Source of the DNA: Bradyrhizobium betae | Lineage (GTDB): Bacteria > Pseudomonadota > Alphaproteobacteria > Rhizobiales > Xanthobacteraceae | NCBI RefSeq assembly: GCF_008932115.1 | Contig: NZ_CP044543.1 | Location: forward strand, 2,610,501-2,674,500 | Reading direction: 5' to 3' | DNA: 64,000 nt | Shown: positions 9,177 to 17,387 of the stretch, piece after piece | Layout of the letters: each line of letters opens with the position of its first letter | How positions within the stretch are numbered: the first letter of the stretch is position 1 | Made by a program: the position numbers and the translations under genes | Notes under the pieces: model-generated | What the model saw: the letters and a program-made list of their open reading frames with translations, nothing else | Database searches by the model: none | Told to the model about the DNA's origin: nothing

Positions 9177-9686
9177 ATGACTGATGTGGCCCTCCAGGTT
9201 CCCGGGACCAGCCGTCGCCTCGACGCCATCGACCGCAAGATTTTGATGGTTCTCCAGGACGATGCCTCCCTGTCCGTCGCCGAGATCGGCGACCGCGTCG
9301 GGCTGTCATCGACCCCTTGCTGGAAGCGCATCCAGCGGCTCGAGGCCGACGGCGTGATCATCAAGCGGGTGGCGCTGGTCGATCAGAACAAGATCGGCCT
9401 CGGCATCTCCGTGTTCGTGTCGGTGGAGAGCGCCGACCATTCGGACGCCTGGCTGAAGAAGTTCGCCGAGGCCGTCAGCGCGATGCCGGAAGTGATGGAA
9501 TTCTACCGCATGGCCGGCGACGTCGACTACATGCTGCGCGTCGTGGTCGCGGACATGCAGGCCTATGACATCTTCTACAAGAAGCTGATCAGCGCCGTTC
9601 CGCTGAAGAACGTCACCTCGCGCTTTGCGATGGAGAAGATCAAGTCCGTGACCACGCTGCCGATCCCGGCGGTGGTTACGGCCTGA
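9177..9686 (+). CDS. Lrp/AsnC-family transcriptional regulator
   Basis: Feast/famine regulator, 169 aa. The N-terminal winged helix-turn-helix is RRLDAIDRKILMVLQDDASLSVAEIGDRVGLSSTPCWKRIQRLEADGVI, followed by the RAM ligand-binding domain (VFVSVESADHSDAWLKKF, VMEFYRMAGDVDYMLRVVV). It probably responds to an amino acid. No obvious partner gene is adjacent: upstream is the PfkB kinase gene and downstream the histidine-kinase remnant on the other strand. Confidence 0.93.
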   Translation: MTDVALQVPGTSRRLDAIDRKILMVLQDDASLSVAEIGDRVGLSSTPCWKRIQRLEADGVIIKRVALVDQNKIGLGISVFVSVESADHSDAWLKKFAEAVSAMPEVMEFYRMAGDVDYMLRVVVADMQAYDIFYKKLISAVPLKNVTSRFAMEKIKSVTTLPIPAVVTA

Positions 9687-9689
9687 GTC

Positions 9690-10067
9690 TCACGCCGGCT
9701 GAAACACCGGCAGCGCGACATTGACCCGCGTCCCTCCGGCGGAGGCCGGGGCAATCCCGATCGTTCCGCCATGGGCCTCGATCAGGCTGCGCACCACGGC
9801 GAGGCCGAGGCCTGCGCCGCCGGTTGCACGGTTGCGGGACTTCTCCAGCCGAAGGAACGGCTCCAGCACGGCCTGGCGCTGATCGTCGGGAATGCCCGGC
9901 CCTTCGTCGTCGATCGACACGACGACCGCGCCGTCCTTCAACGCCGTCCTGACATGCGCGGCATGGCCATAGGCGAGCGCGTTGGCGAGGATGCGCCGCA
10001 GCGCCAGCCGGTCGCCGAGCACGACCGCGTTCCGCGCGCGCTCATCCGTGACCAGATCGATCAACAC
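9690..10067 (-). pseudogene. Histidine kinase remnant (HATPase domain only)
   Basis: The C-terminal ATP-binding domain of a sensor histidine kinase: a truncated N box (LRRILANALAYG), G1 box DEGPGIP, F box EPFLRLEKSRN and G2 box GGAGLGLAVVRSLIEAHGGT. The sensor, transmembrane and HisKA phospho-acceptor parts are absent. Reading upstream in frame hits a stop at 10077-10079, exactly where sequence on the other strand becomes the hydroxylase remnant. The N box also looks shortened (the usual NLIDNA is missing four residues). A non-functional relic of a deletion is the simplest view. Confidence 0.85.
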
Positions 10068-10350
10068 GCCCGGCCATCATCGCGTCCACCATGCCTGCAA
10101 CCCGCAGTGCCTCGACCGGAACTATGGCGGCATCCTGATCGTGTTCGATCGCCTGTTCGGGACCTTTGCGGAGCGTCCCGGAGACCAGCCGCTTCGTTTC
10201 GGCCTCGTCGGCGGCACGCCGTCCTTCAATCCGATCCGGATAGCGCTGGGCGAATGGATCGCCATGCTTGGCGATGCCTGGAGAGCGCGCGGCACCAGCG
10301 CGAAGCTACGCGTGCTGTTCGGGCCGACGGGCGGCGAGATCCCCCGCTGA
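10063..10350 (+). pseudogene. Sterol desaturase / fatty-acid hydroxylase remnant (C-terminus only)
   Basis: About 95 codons of a membrane di-iron hydroxylase C-terminus. It opens with TPGHHRVHHACNPQ, the third histidine cluster (HxxHH), followed by LDRNYGGILIVFDRLFGTFAERPGD, which is diagnostic of the family. The first two histidine clusters and all transmembrane helices are missing. It abuts the histidine-kinase remnant on the opposite strand with no spacer. The in-frame ATG at 9982 lies antisense to the kinase and is not a meaningful start. Confidence 0.84.
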
Positions 10351-10443
10351 CCGCCGCGCGGCGGCACGCGGACAGTAGTCCTACGAGCCCGCCCCTAACC
10401 GGATATTTACCGGGAATTAGGTCCGATCGCCTAGATTTCGGTC

Positions 10444-10776
10444 ATGGAGGGGAAAATGGCGATTCCGTCCCGGCGGTGGCCTGCCTGGGCGAATGCGGCA
10501 GCGTTGCTGCTCGCAGGCTGGATCGCACTTGCAACCCTCACCTTACAGGTTCGTCCGGGCGCGACAATTGTCGCAGTTGCGTTTCCGCCGTGGTGGAGCA
10601 CGCAGCAGGTTTTTCAGGCTGCGGGATCGGCACAAGCCGCGATCGTTGGGGCAACCGCCCTTCCCACTCTCCTCGTCGTCCGCCCGGATGACCATGACGG
10701 ACTGGCTCGCCTGCACGAGGCGGGCGCCTGGTTCGTGATGGACGCGCAAGCGGTTTCGGCATGCTTTGGTAGATAG
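10444..10776 (+). CDS. Small membrane-anchored hypothetical protein
   Basis: 110 aa; a second in-frame ATG at 10456 would give 106 aa. One N-terminal membrane segment (WANAAALLLAGWIALATLTL, about residues 14-33) is followed by a small domain containing AVAFPPWW and a conserved-looking end with VRPDDHDGLARLHEAGAWFVMDA. I do not recognise a named family. It lies just ahead of the chemoreceptor gene with a 16-bp gap, so co-transcription is plausible. Function unknown. Confidence 0.65.
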   Translation: MEGKMAIPSRRWPAWANAAALLLAGWIALATLTLQVRPGATIVAVAFPPWWSTQQVFQAAGSAQAAIVGATALPTLLVVRPDDHDGLARLHEAGAWFVMDAQAVSACFGR

Positions 10777-10792
10777 CTCTGGGGATGACGAC

Positions 10793-12262
10793 ATGATTGT
10801 CGAGAACGACGGACTGGAATCGCTGCGACAGACCACCAGCAAGATCCTCGTCGCGGCGCTTTGGCTGCACGTGCCGATCAGCGTGACGATCGGGCTGGCG
10901 CTCGGCAAGCCCTGGCTCATCCCCGCGATGTTCATGGCCATCTTCGCGCTCGCCGCGACCCTGTCCTGGCGCCTGTCCGGCAACGGCCTTTCCACGCGCC
11001 TCGTGTTCTCCGTCGCACTGATGAGCGGCGTGTCGATGTTCACCTACCAGCTCGAGGGAAACCCCTGGCAGATCGACATGCACATGTACTTCTTCGCGGC
11101 GCTGGCGTGCATCGTCGCCTATTGCGATTACCGTGCAATCGCCGCGGCGACGGTTGCTGTGGCGCTGCATCACATCGCACTGAACTTCCTGCTGCCCGCG
11201 GCGATCTATCCCGGCGGCTCCGATTTCGGCCGCGTCGTGCTGCATGCGGTCATTCTGCTGATCGAAGCCGGCGTGCTGATCGCGCTGTCCCACAAGCTCC
11301 AGGAACTGTTCGAGACCACGGCCATGAAGACGGCCGAGGCACAGGCCGCGATGGCGGCGGAAGCGCGCGCGAACAACGAGCGTAGCGAGGTCGAGCAGCG
11401 CGCAAAGGACGAGCGCGAGGCCTCCAAACAGCGTCTGGCCAGCAATTTCGAGCGCAGCATCGGCGGCATCGTGCAGGCGGTGGCGGTTGCCGCCAGCGAA
11501 GTGCAGCAGCTGTCATCCGCGATGAGCAATAACAGCACCGAGACCGCGCGGCAGACCGCCGCAGCGGCCTCGGCGTCGAACCACGCCTCGAGCAATGTCG
11601 AGACGGTCGCTGCCGCAACCGAGGAGCTCACCGCGTCGGTCGGCAGCATCACCCAGCAGGTCGCCCGCTCCGCCGAAATCGCGGCCAAGGCCGCGGGCGA
11701 GGCCCGCCGCACCAATGAGGTGGTCGAGGGCCTCGCCATCGGCACGCAGAAGATCGGCGAGGTCGTCACCCTGATCCAGAACATCGCGAGCCAGACCAAT
11801 TTGCTCGCACTGAACGCCACCATCGAGGCCGCCCGCGCCGGCGAACATGGTCGAGGATTTGCGGTGGTCGCGAGCGAGGTCAAGGCGCTGGCGAACCAGA
11901 CCGCAAAAGCCACCGAGGAGATCTCGGCGCAGATCCAGAGCATCCAGGGCGCGACCAGCGATGCCGTCAACGCGATCCAGGCGATCGGCGCGACGATCGC
12001 CGAGATCGACGAGATTTCCGGCCAGATATCGACAGCGGTCGATCAGCAGGGGCTGGCGACGCGCGAGATCGCCGGCAGCCTGCAACAGGCCGCCACCGGC
12101 ACGCGCGAAGTGAACGACAACATCGTCGGCGTCAGCAAGGCGTCCGAACAGGCCGGCGCCGCCGCCTCGAAGATGCACCATGCGGCCGCCGGACTGTCGT
12201 CGCAGTCCGAGCGTCTCAAGGCCGAGGTGGATGAATTCCTGGGGTCGCTGCGGACGGCGTGA
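10793..12262 (+). CDS. Methyl-accepting chemotaxis protein with multi-span membrane N-terminus
   Basis: Chemoreceptor, 489 aa from ATG at 10793. The first 170 residues contain about six hydrophobic segments and no sizeable periplasmic sensor loop, so stimulus sensing is likely within the membrane. A coiled region about 180-240 (MKTAEAQAAMAAEARANNE) leads to the signalling domain with the conserved hairpin tip IASQTNLLALNATIEAARAGEHGRGFAVVASEVKALA. No CheR-docking pentapeptide is seen at the C-terminus (GSLRTA). No other chemotaxis genes are adjacent. Confidence 0.92.
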   Translation: MIVENDGLESLRQTTSKILVAALWLHVPISVTIGLALGKPWLIPAMFMAIFALAATLSWRLSGNGLSTRLVFSVALMSGVSMFTYQLEGNPWQIDMHMYFFAALACIVAYCDYRAIAAATVAVALHHIALNFLLPAAIYPGGSDFGRVVLHAVILLIEAGVLIALSHKLQELFETTAMKTAEAQAAMAAEARANNERSEVEQRAKDEREASKQRLASNFERSIGGIVQAVAVAASEVQQLSSAMSNNSTETARQTAAAASASNHASSNVETVAAATEELTASVGSITQQVARSAEIAAKAAGEARRTNEVVEGLAIGTQKIGEVVTLIQNIASQTNLLALNATIEAARAGEHGRGFAVVASEVKALANQTAKATEEISAQIQSIQGATSDAVNAIQAIGATIAEIDEISGQISTAVDQQGLATREIAGSLQQAATGTREVNDNIVGVSKASEQAGAAASKMHHAAAGLSSQSERLKAEVDEFLGSLRTA

Positions 12263-12279
12263 GACGCGACACGAACGCG

Positions 12280-12402
12280 GTCATCGCCCGGCTTGACCGG
12301 GCGATCCAGTACTCCGTGACGCTAGTTTTAGAATCGATAGGCTGCGGCGTACTGGATCACCCGCTCCAGTGCGCAATTGCGCACAAGGCGGGTGATGACA
12401 GC
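12280..12402 (+). repeat. Intergenic palindromic repeat, family A
   Basis: Contains GCCCGGCTTGACCGGGC followed by ATCCAGTAC, and a second palindromic arm GTGCGCAATTGCGCAC with GGCGGGTGATGAC at the end. Related copies occur near 17258, 19971, 24520 and 48371. It separates the convergent chemoreceptor and phosphomannomutase genes and may serve as a bidirectional terminator. Confidence 0.78.
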
Positions 12403-12438
12403 AGTGGATACGGCAAGCGCGAGCGCTCCGGACCCCGC

Positions 12439-13938
12439 TCAGATCTTCTGATTGTACTCGCCGACTTCGGGATGGGTGCGCAGCACGCTGTTCACCATCT
12501 CGAACATGTCGTGCATGCGCTGCTCGGAGACCGGGCTCTCGACCACGACGACGAGCTCGGGCTTGTTCGAGGAGGCGCGCACCAGGCCCCAGCTGCCGTC
12601 CTCAACCGTGACCCGCACGCCGTTGACGGTGACGAGATCGCGGATCGCCTGGCCGCCGATCTTCGCACCCTTCGCCTGTAGATCCTCGAAATGCTTCACG
12701 ACCTGATCGATGACGCCGTATTTGACCTCGTCGGCGCAATGCGGCGACATCGTCGGCGACGACCAGGTCTTCGGCAGCGCGTTCTTCAGATCGGCCATCG
12801 ACTTGCCGGGCGCACGGTCGAGCATGTCGCAGATCGCGAGCGCCGAGACGAGGCCGTCGTCATAGCCGCGTCCATACGGCTTGTTGAAGAAGAAATGGCC
12901 GGACTTCTCGAAGCCGGCGAGCGCGCCGGTCTCGTGAGTGCGGCGCTTCATGTAGGAATGGCCGGTCTTCCAATAGGTGGTCTTGGCGCCCTGCTTCTGC
13001 AACACCGGATCGGTGATGAACAGGCCGGTCGACTTCACGTCGACGATGAACTGCGCGTCCTTGTGGATCGCCGACATGTCGCGCGCCAGCATCACGCCGA
13101 CCTTGTCGGCGAAGATTTCCTCGCCGGTGTTGTCGACGACGCCGCAGCGGTCGCCGTCACCGTCGAAGCCGAGGCCGACATCGGCCTTGTGCTGCAGCAC
13201 CGCGTCGCGGATCGCGTGCAGCATCTCCATGTCTTCGGGATTGGGGTTGTATTTCGGGAAGGTGTAGTCGAGCTCGGTGTCGAGCGGGATCACCTCGCAG
13301 CCGATCGCTTCAAGCACCTGCGGCGCGAATGCGCCGGCGGTGCCGTTGCCACAGGCCGCGACGACCTTGAGCTTGCGCGTCAGCTTCGGACGGCTGGTGA
13401 GATCGGCGATGTAACGCGCCGGATAGTTTTCGTGGAACTGGTAGGAGCCGCCGGCCTTGTTCTTGAAATCGGCGTTGAGCACGATCTCCTTCAGCCGCGT
13501 CATCTCGTCGGGGCCGAAGGTCAGTGGGCGGTTGGCACCCATCTTCACGCCGGTCCAGCCATTGTCGTTGTGCGAAGCGGTGACCATGGCGCAGCAGGGC
13601 ACGTCGAGATCGAACTGCGCGAAATAGGCCATCGGCGTTACCGCGAGCCCGATGTCGTGTACCTTGCAGCCGGCCGCCATCAGGCCGGAGATCAGCGCGT
13701 ATTTGATCGAGGCCGAATAGCCGCGGAAATCATGGCCGGTGACGATCTCCTGGTTGACGCCGAGCTCCGCGATCAGCGCACCCAGCCCCATGCCGAGCGC
13801 CTGGATCCCCATCAGGTTGATTTCCTTCTGGAACAACCAGCGCGCGTCGTATTCGCGGAAACCCGTGGCCTTCACCATCGGCTCGGATTCGAAGGCGTAG
13901 GTGTTGGGCAACAATACGGATTTCGGCTTGGGAAACAT
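12439..13938 (-). CDS. Phosphomannomutase/phosphoglucomutase
   Basis: Alpha-D-phosphohexomutase, 499 aa, interconverting hexose 1- and 6-phosphates for surface-polysaccharide precursors. The phosphoserine loop is VTASHNDNGWTGVK, the metal-binding loop is GFDGDGDRCGVVD, and the sugar-binding loop near 330-345 reads ALAGFEKSGHFFFN, where the usual GEMSGH is replaced by FEKSGH. The C-terminal phosphate-binding part is GLVRASSNKPELVVVVES. The FEKSGH loop suggests a divergent sugar preference relative to AlgC. Monocistronic by position. Confidence 0.9.
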   Translation of the reverse strand: MFPKPKSVLLPNTYAFESEPMVKATGFREYDARWLFQKEINLMGIQALGMGLGALIAELGVNQEIVTGHDFRGYSASIKYALISGLMAAGCKVHDIGLAVTPMAYFAQFDLDVPCCAMVTASHNDNGWTGVKMGANRPLTFGPDEMTRLKEIVLNADFKNKAGGSYQFHENYPARYIADLTSRPKLTRKLKVVAACGNGTAGAFAPQVLEAIGCEVIPLDTELDYTFPKYNPNPEDMEMLHAIRDAVLQHKADVGLGFDGDGDRCGVVDNTGEEIFADKVGVMLARDMSAIHKDAQFIVDVKSTGLFITDPVLQKQGAKTTYWKTGHSYMKRRTHETGALAGFEKSGHFFFNKPYGRGYDDGLVSALAICDMLDRAPGKSMADLKNALPKTWSSPTMSPHCADEVKYGVIDQVVKHFEDLQAKGAKIGGQAIRDLVTVNGVRVTVEDGSWGLVRASSNKPELVVVVESPVSEQRMHDMFEMVNSVLRTHPEVGEYNQKI

Positions 13939-14128
13939 TGAGACGGTCTCGTGAAAATGGCGGGAATTGGTGCAGCCTTAGCGAATGCCGGGCCGCAGCG
14001 GAAGGCGGGATTGGCGCCTTATGGATGATAATTGCGGCAGTTTGGTAACGGGGGAAATCTGACCGCGGGAGCAGTCAAAACAGAGACGTTTTTTGAAATA
14101 TACGGTCGCAGGAGCCTCTGGAGACCCC

Positions 14129-14641
14129 TTACTGCTCCAGCACCATCTGGCCGTTGGCGTACTCAAAACGCTTGAGGCGGGACAGGAAGGAGAGGCCGAG
14201 CAGGTTCTCGGACAGCGCCTCGTCGGGCAGCACCATGGCGTCGACGTCGCGCACGATGAGACCGCCGACCTCCAGCATGGCGATACGGGTGCGGGCGGCC
14301 TTGATGGTGCCGTTGGCGGTGGAGACGGTGGCGTTGTACTCGCCGCGCGAAGGCCGCAGGCCGAAGCGGGCGGCGGAGGTCTCGTTCAGCGCCACCACGG
14401 AGGCGCCGGTGTCGATCATGAAGCCGATGCGCTGGCCGTCGATACGGCCTTCGGTCTGAAAATGGCCGCGCCCGTCGCGGGGGATATTGAGGCTGCGGCC
14501 TCCGGCCGGCGCCGTGGCCGCAACGGCGACCGCTGCACGCGGTGCTGACGTCGCGGAGGCAGAACTGATCCTGTCCGCCATCTGCGCCATGAACGTGCCG
14601 AGGCCGATCATGATGGCCGCGATGATCATAATGTTACGCAT
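14129..14641 (-). CDS. Retropepsin-like aspartic protease (membrane-anchored)
   Basis: Clan AA aspartic protease (TIGR02281-like), 170 aa. ATG at 14641 is preferred because the hydrophobic anchor MRNIMIIAAIMIGLGTFMAQM follows directly; GTG codons upstream would add up to 12 residues. The catalytic motif is GFMIDTGASVVALNE. The protein has one retropepsin half and must dimerise to form the active site. Homologues occur widely in alphaproteobacteria; substrates are not known. Confidence 0.85.
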   Translation of the reverse strand: MRNIMIIAAIMIGLGTFMAQMADRISSASATSAPRAAVAVAATAPAGGRSLNIPRDGRGHFQTEGRIDGQRIGFMIDTGASVVALNETSAARFGLRPSRGEYNATVSTANGTIKAARTRIAMLEVGGLIVRDVDAMVLPDEALSENLLGLSFLSRLKRFEYANGQMVLEQ

Positions 14642-14769
14642 CACACCACTTCCGAGCCGAAAGCTCGACTTCACCACGTGCCAAGCCGGTCCGCGAGCGA
14701 CGCCGCGGCCGGGCCGGTGTCATTTTGACGAAAAGGATGAGCGAACGGTTAATGCGCGTTCGTGGCTTC

Positions 14770-17262
14770 TCACGTCCCGCGCGGCTTCACCCGCCGGGTC
14801 GGCAGCGCACTTGCCGGATCCTCCGGCCAGGGATGGCGCGGGTAGCGGCCGCGCAGGTCGGAGCGCACGCCGGCATAGCTGCCGCGCCAGAAACCGGGGA
14901 GATCGCGCGTCACCTGCACCGGCCGCTGCGCCGGCGACAGCAATTCCAGCACCAGCGGCACCTTTCCGGCGGCAATCGACGGATGGGTGTTGAGACCGAA
15001 CAATTCCTGCAGCCGCACCGCGATGGTCGGCCCCTGCTCAGCCTCGTAGTCGATCGCAAGCACGGTGCCGGTCGGCGCCTCGAAATGCGTCGGCGCCTCA
15101 CGGTCGAGCCGCGCGCGCATGTCCCAGGGCAACAGCGCCATCAGCGCATCGGAAAGATCGCCGGCCGAGATGTCCTTGAGCGCGATCTTGTCGTAGAGCG
15201 CCGGCACCAGCCAGTCATCACGTCGCGCGATCAGCCCGGCGTCCGACAAATCGGGCCAGCTGTCACCCTCGGCCTTGCGCAGGAACATGACGCGGTCGCG
15301 CCATTGTTTTGCAGCCTTCGACCAGGGCAACCGATCGAGGCCCGCCGCGATCAGCCCGTCGGCAAAGATCCGCGCGGTCTCCTCCGAGGGCGACACCGCA
15401 AGCGTCGCCTCGGACAGCGTGATTGCATGCAGCACCCGCTTGCGCCGCGCGCGCAGCGCCATCGCGCCGCGATCGAAGGAAATGTCGTCGACGGCTTCGA
15501 TATGCTCGGCAAAGTGCCGCTCGATCTCGTCCTGCGTGATTTGCGCGGCCAGCAATATGCGGCCGCTCGCCGCCGTTCCCGTCATTTCGCCGATCGCGAT
15601 ATAGGGCGCGCGGGCGAGCGACGAGGTCTGCTCGACGGCGGCACCGCGGCCGTTGGCAAGCACGAAGCTGCCGTTGCCGCGGTTGCGCGCGACGCGATCC
15701 GGGAAGGCGTAGGCGAGCATCAGGCCGGTGGAGAGATCCTCGTGCGACCCTGCCTTTTCCGACGCCGCGACCTGCGAGGCCCAGCGCCGCGCCAGGTCGC
15801 GTGCGCTGGCGGCCCGCGGCGAACGGTCGCGGCGGAACTGGTCGCGCCGATGCTCGAGATCGGCGCTGTCGCCGCCCAGGCCGCGTTCGGTGAGAATGGC
15901 GGCGATCTCGGCGGCGGCCTCGCCCGCGCCTTCACGATGTGAATCCACGATCATGCGCGCGAGCCGCGGCGGCAGCGCCAGCGCGCGCAGGCTCTTGCCT
16001 TCCGCGGTGATGCGGCCATCGCCGTCGAGCGCGTTGAGCTCCGAGAGCAGGCTTTTCGCCTCCTTCCAGGCCGGCTGCGGCGGCGGATCGAGAAACGACA
16101 GCGCGGCGGGATCGGCGACTCCCCATTGCGCGAGATCGAGCACCAGCGAGGACAGGTCGGCGCTCAAAATCTCGGGCTGGGTGTACGGCGCGAGCGCGGC
16201 GGTCTGCGGCTCGTCCCAAAGCCTGTAGCAGATGCCCGGCTCGGTGCGGCCGGCGCGGCCGCGGCGCTGATCCGCCGCCGCGCGCGAGACGCGCACGGTC
16301 TCGAGCCGGGTCAGGCCGATGTCGGGCTCGTAGCGCGGCACGCGGGCGAGACCGGAATCGACCACGATGCGGACGCCTTCGATGGTGAGTGACGTCTCCG
16401 CGATCGAGGTCGCCAGCACCACCTTGCGCGTGCCCTTGGGCGCGGGTGAGATGGCGCGGTCCTGCACAGCGGCGTCGAGCGCGCCGAACAGCGGCACGAT
16501 CTCGATGCTGGCATCCTGCACGCGCTCGGCCAGAAAATTCTGGGTGTGGCGGATTTCGGCGGCGCCCGGCAGGAACGCCAGCACCGAGCCACTGTCAGCC
16601 CGTAGCGCGGACGCGATCGCATCCGCCATCTGCCGCTCGATCGGCGCATCGGCTTTGCGGCCGAGATAGCGCGTCTCGACCGGAAAGGCGCGGCCTTCGC
16701 TCTCGACGACAGGCGCGTCGCCCAGCAACTTTGCAACGCGCGCGCCGTCGAGCGTCGCCGACATCACCAGGATGCGGAGATCCTCGCGCAGGCCGGTTTG
16801 CGCATCGCGAGCCAGCGCAAGGCCCATATCGGCATCGAGCGAGCGCTCGTGGAATTCGTCGAACAGGATTGCAGCAATGCCGGAAAGCTCGGGATCGTCG
16901 AGAATCTGGCGGGTGAAGATGCCCTCGGTCACGACCTCGATGCGGGTCGCACGCGAGATTTTCGAGCCGAAGCGGACGCGGTAACCGACGGTTTCACCGG
17001 CGCGTTCATGAAGCGACTTGGCCATGCGATCGGCGCTGGCGCGCGCAGCGATGCGGCGCGGCTCCAGCACGATGATCTTCTTCCCCTTGGCCCAGGGCGC
17101 ATCGAGCAGCGCCAGCGGCACACGCGTGGTCTTGCCCGCGCCCGGAGGAGCTACAAGCACAGCGGCATTGTGCGCCTCCAGCCTGCGCGAGAGGTCGTCG
17201 AGCACGGCATCGATCGGGAGGGGCGTGTCGAAGCTGCGGGGCAAGGATTTGGGTCCCGTCAT
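14770..17262 (-). CDS. hrpB: ATP-dependent helicase HrpB
   Basis: DEAH/RHA-type helicase, 830 aa. Walker A is APPGAGKTTRVPLAL, motif Ia is VLEPRRIAARA, motif II is FDEFHERSLD, motif III is MSATLD, motif V is LATSIAETSLTIEGV, and motif VI is QRRGRAGRTEPG. The C-terminal HrpB domain follows (ATGTVLAIDYEAEQGPTIAV, SPAQRPVQVTRDLPGFW). The ATG at 17262 falls inside the end of a family A intergenic repeat; no other nearby in-frame ATG precedes Walker A. The large open frame antisense to it is a composition artefact. Cellular role is poorly defined in the family. Confidence 0.93.
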   Translation of the reverse strand: MTGPKSLPRSFDTPLPIDAVLDDLSRRLEAHNAAVLVAPPGAGKTTRVPLALLDAPWAKGKKIIVLEPRRIAARASADRMAKSLHERAGETVGYRVRFGSKISRATRIEVVTEGIFTRQILDDPELSGIAAILFDEFHERSLDADMGLALARDAQTGLREDLRILVMSATLDGARVAKLLGDAPVVESEGRAFPVETRYLGRKADAPIERQMADAIASALRADSGSVLAFLPGAAEIRHTQNFLAERVQDASIEIVPLFGALDAAVQDRAISPAPKGTRKVVLATSIAETSLTIEGVRIVVDSGLARVPRYEPDIGLTRLETVRVSRAAADQRRGRAGRTEPGICYRLWDEPQTAALAPYTQPEILSADLSSLVLDLAQWGVADPAALSFLDPPPQPAWKEAKSLLSELNALDGDGRITAEGKSLRALALPPRLARMIVDSHREGAGEAAAEIAAILTERGLGGDSADLEHRRDQFRRDRSPRAASARDLARRWASQVAASEKAGSHEDLSTGLMLAYAFPDRVARNRGNGSFVLANGRGAAVEQTSSLARAPYIAIGEMTGTAASGRILLAAQITQDEIERHFAEHIEAVDDISFDRGAMALRARRKRVLHAITLSEATLAVSPSEETARIFADGLIAAGLDRLPWSKAAKQWRDRVMFLRKAEGDSWPDLSDAGLIARRDDWLVPALYDKIALKDISAGDLSDALMALLPWDMRARLDREAPTHFEAPTGTVLAIDYEAEQGPTIAVRLQELFGLNTHPSIAAGKVPLVLELLSPAQRPVQVTRDLPGFWRGSYAGVRSDLRGRYPRHPWPEDPASALPTRRVKPRGT

Positions 17263-17380
17263 CACCCGCCTTTGCGCGCGATTGCGCACCGGGGCGGGTG
17301 ATCCAGTAAACTGAGGTCCCAATCATCACGATGATCGGGATTACTGGATACCCCGCCTTCGCGGGGTATGACAATCATAT
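17258..17380 (+). repeat. Intergenic palindromic repeat, family A, overlapping the hrpB start
   Basis: GTCATCACCCGCC followed by GCGCGATTGCGCACC and GGCGGGTGATCCAGTA, then a second arm with CCCCGCCTTCGCGGGG. It matches the copy near 24520 read on the other strand. The first CAT of this repeat is the complement of the hrpB initiation codon. Confidence 0.75.
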
Positions 17381-17387
17381 GTAGCGA

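Noticed and set aside
12691..13941. Plus-strand open frame of 416 codons
   Set aside because: Antisense to the phosphomannomutase gene, which has all catalytic motifs; the frame has no recognisable domain.
14725..15942. Long plus-strand open frame of about 400 codons
   Set aside because: It is antisense to hrpB, Arg/Gly/His-rich and domainless; it reflects GC-rich codon composition of the real gene.
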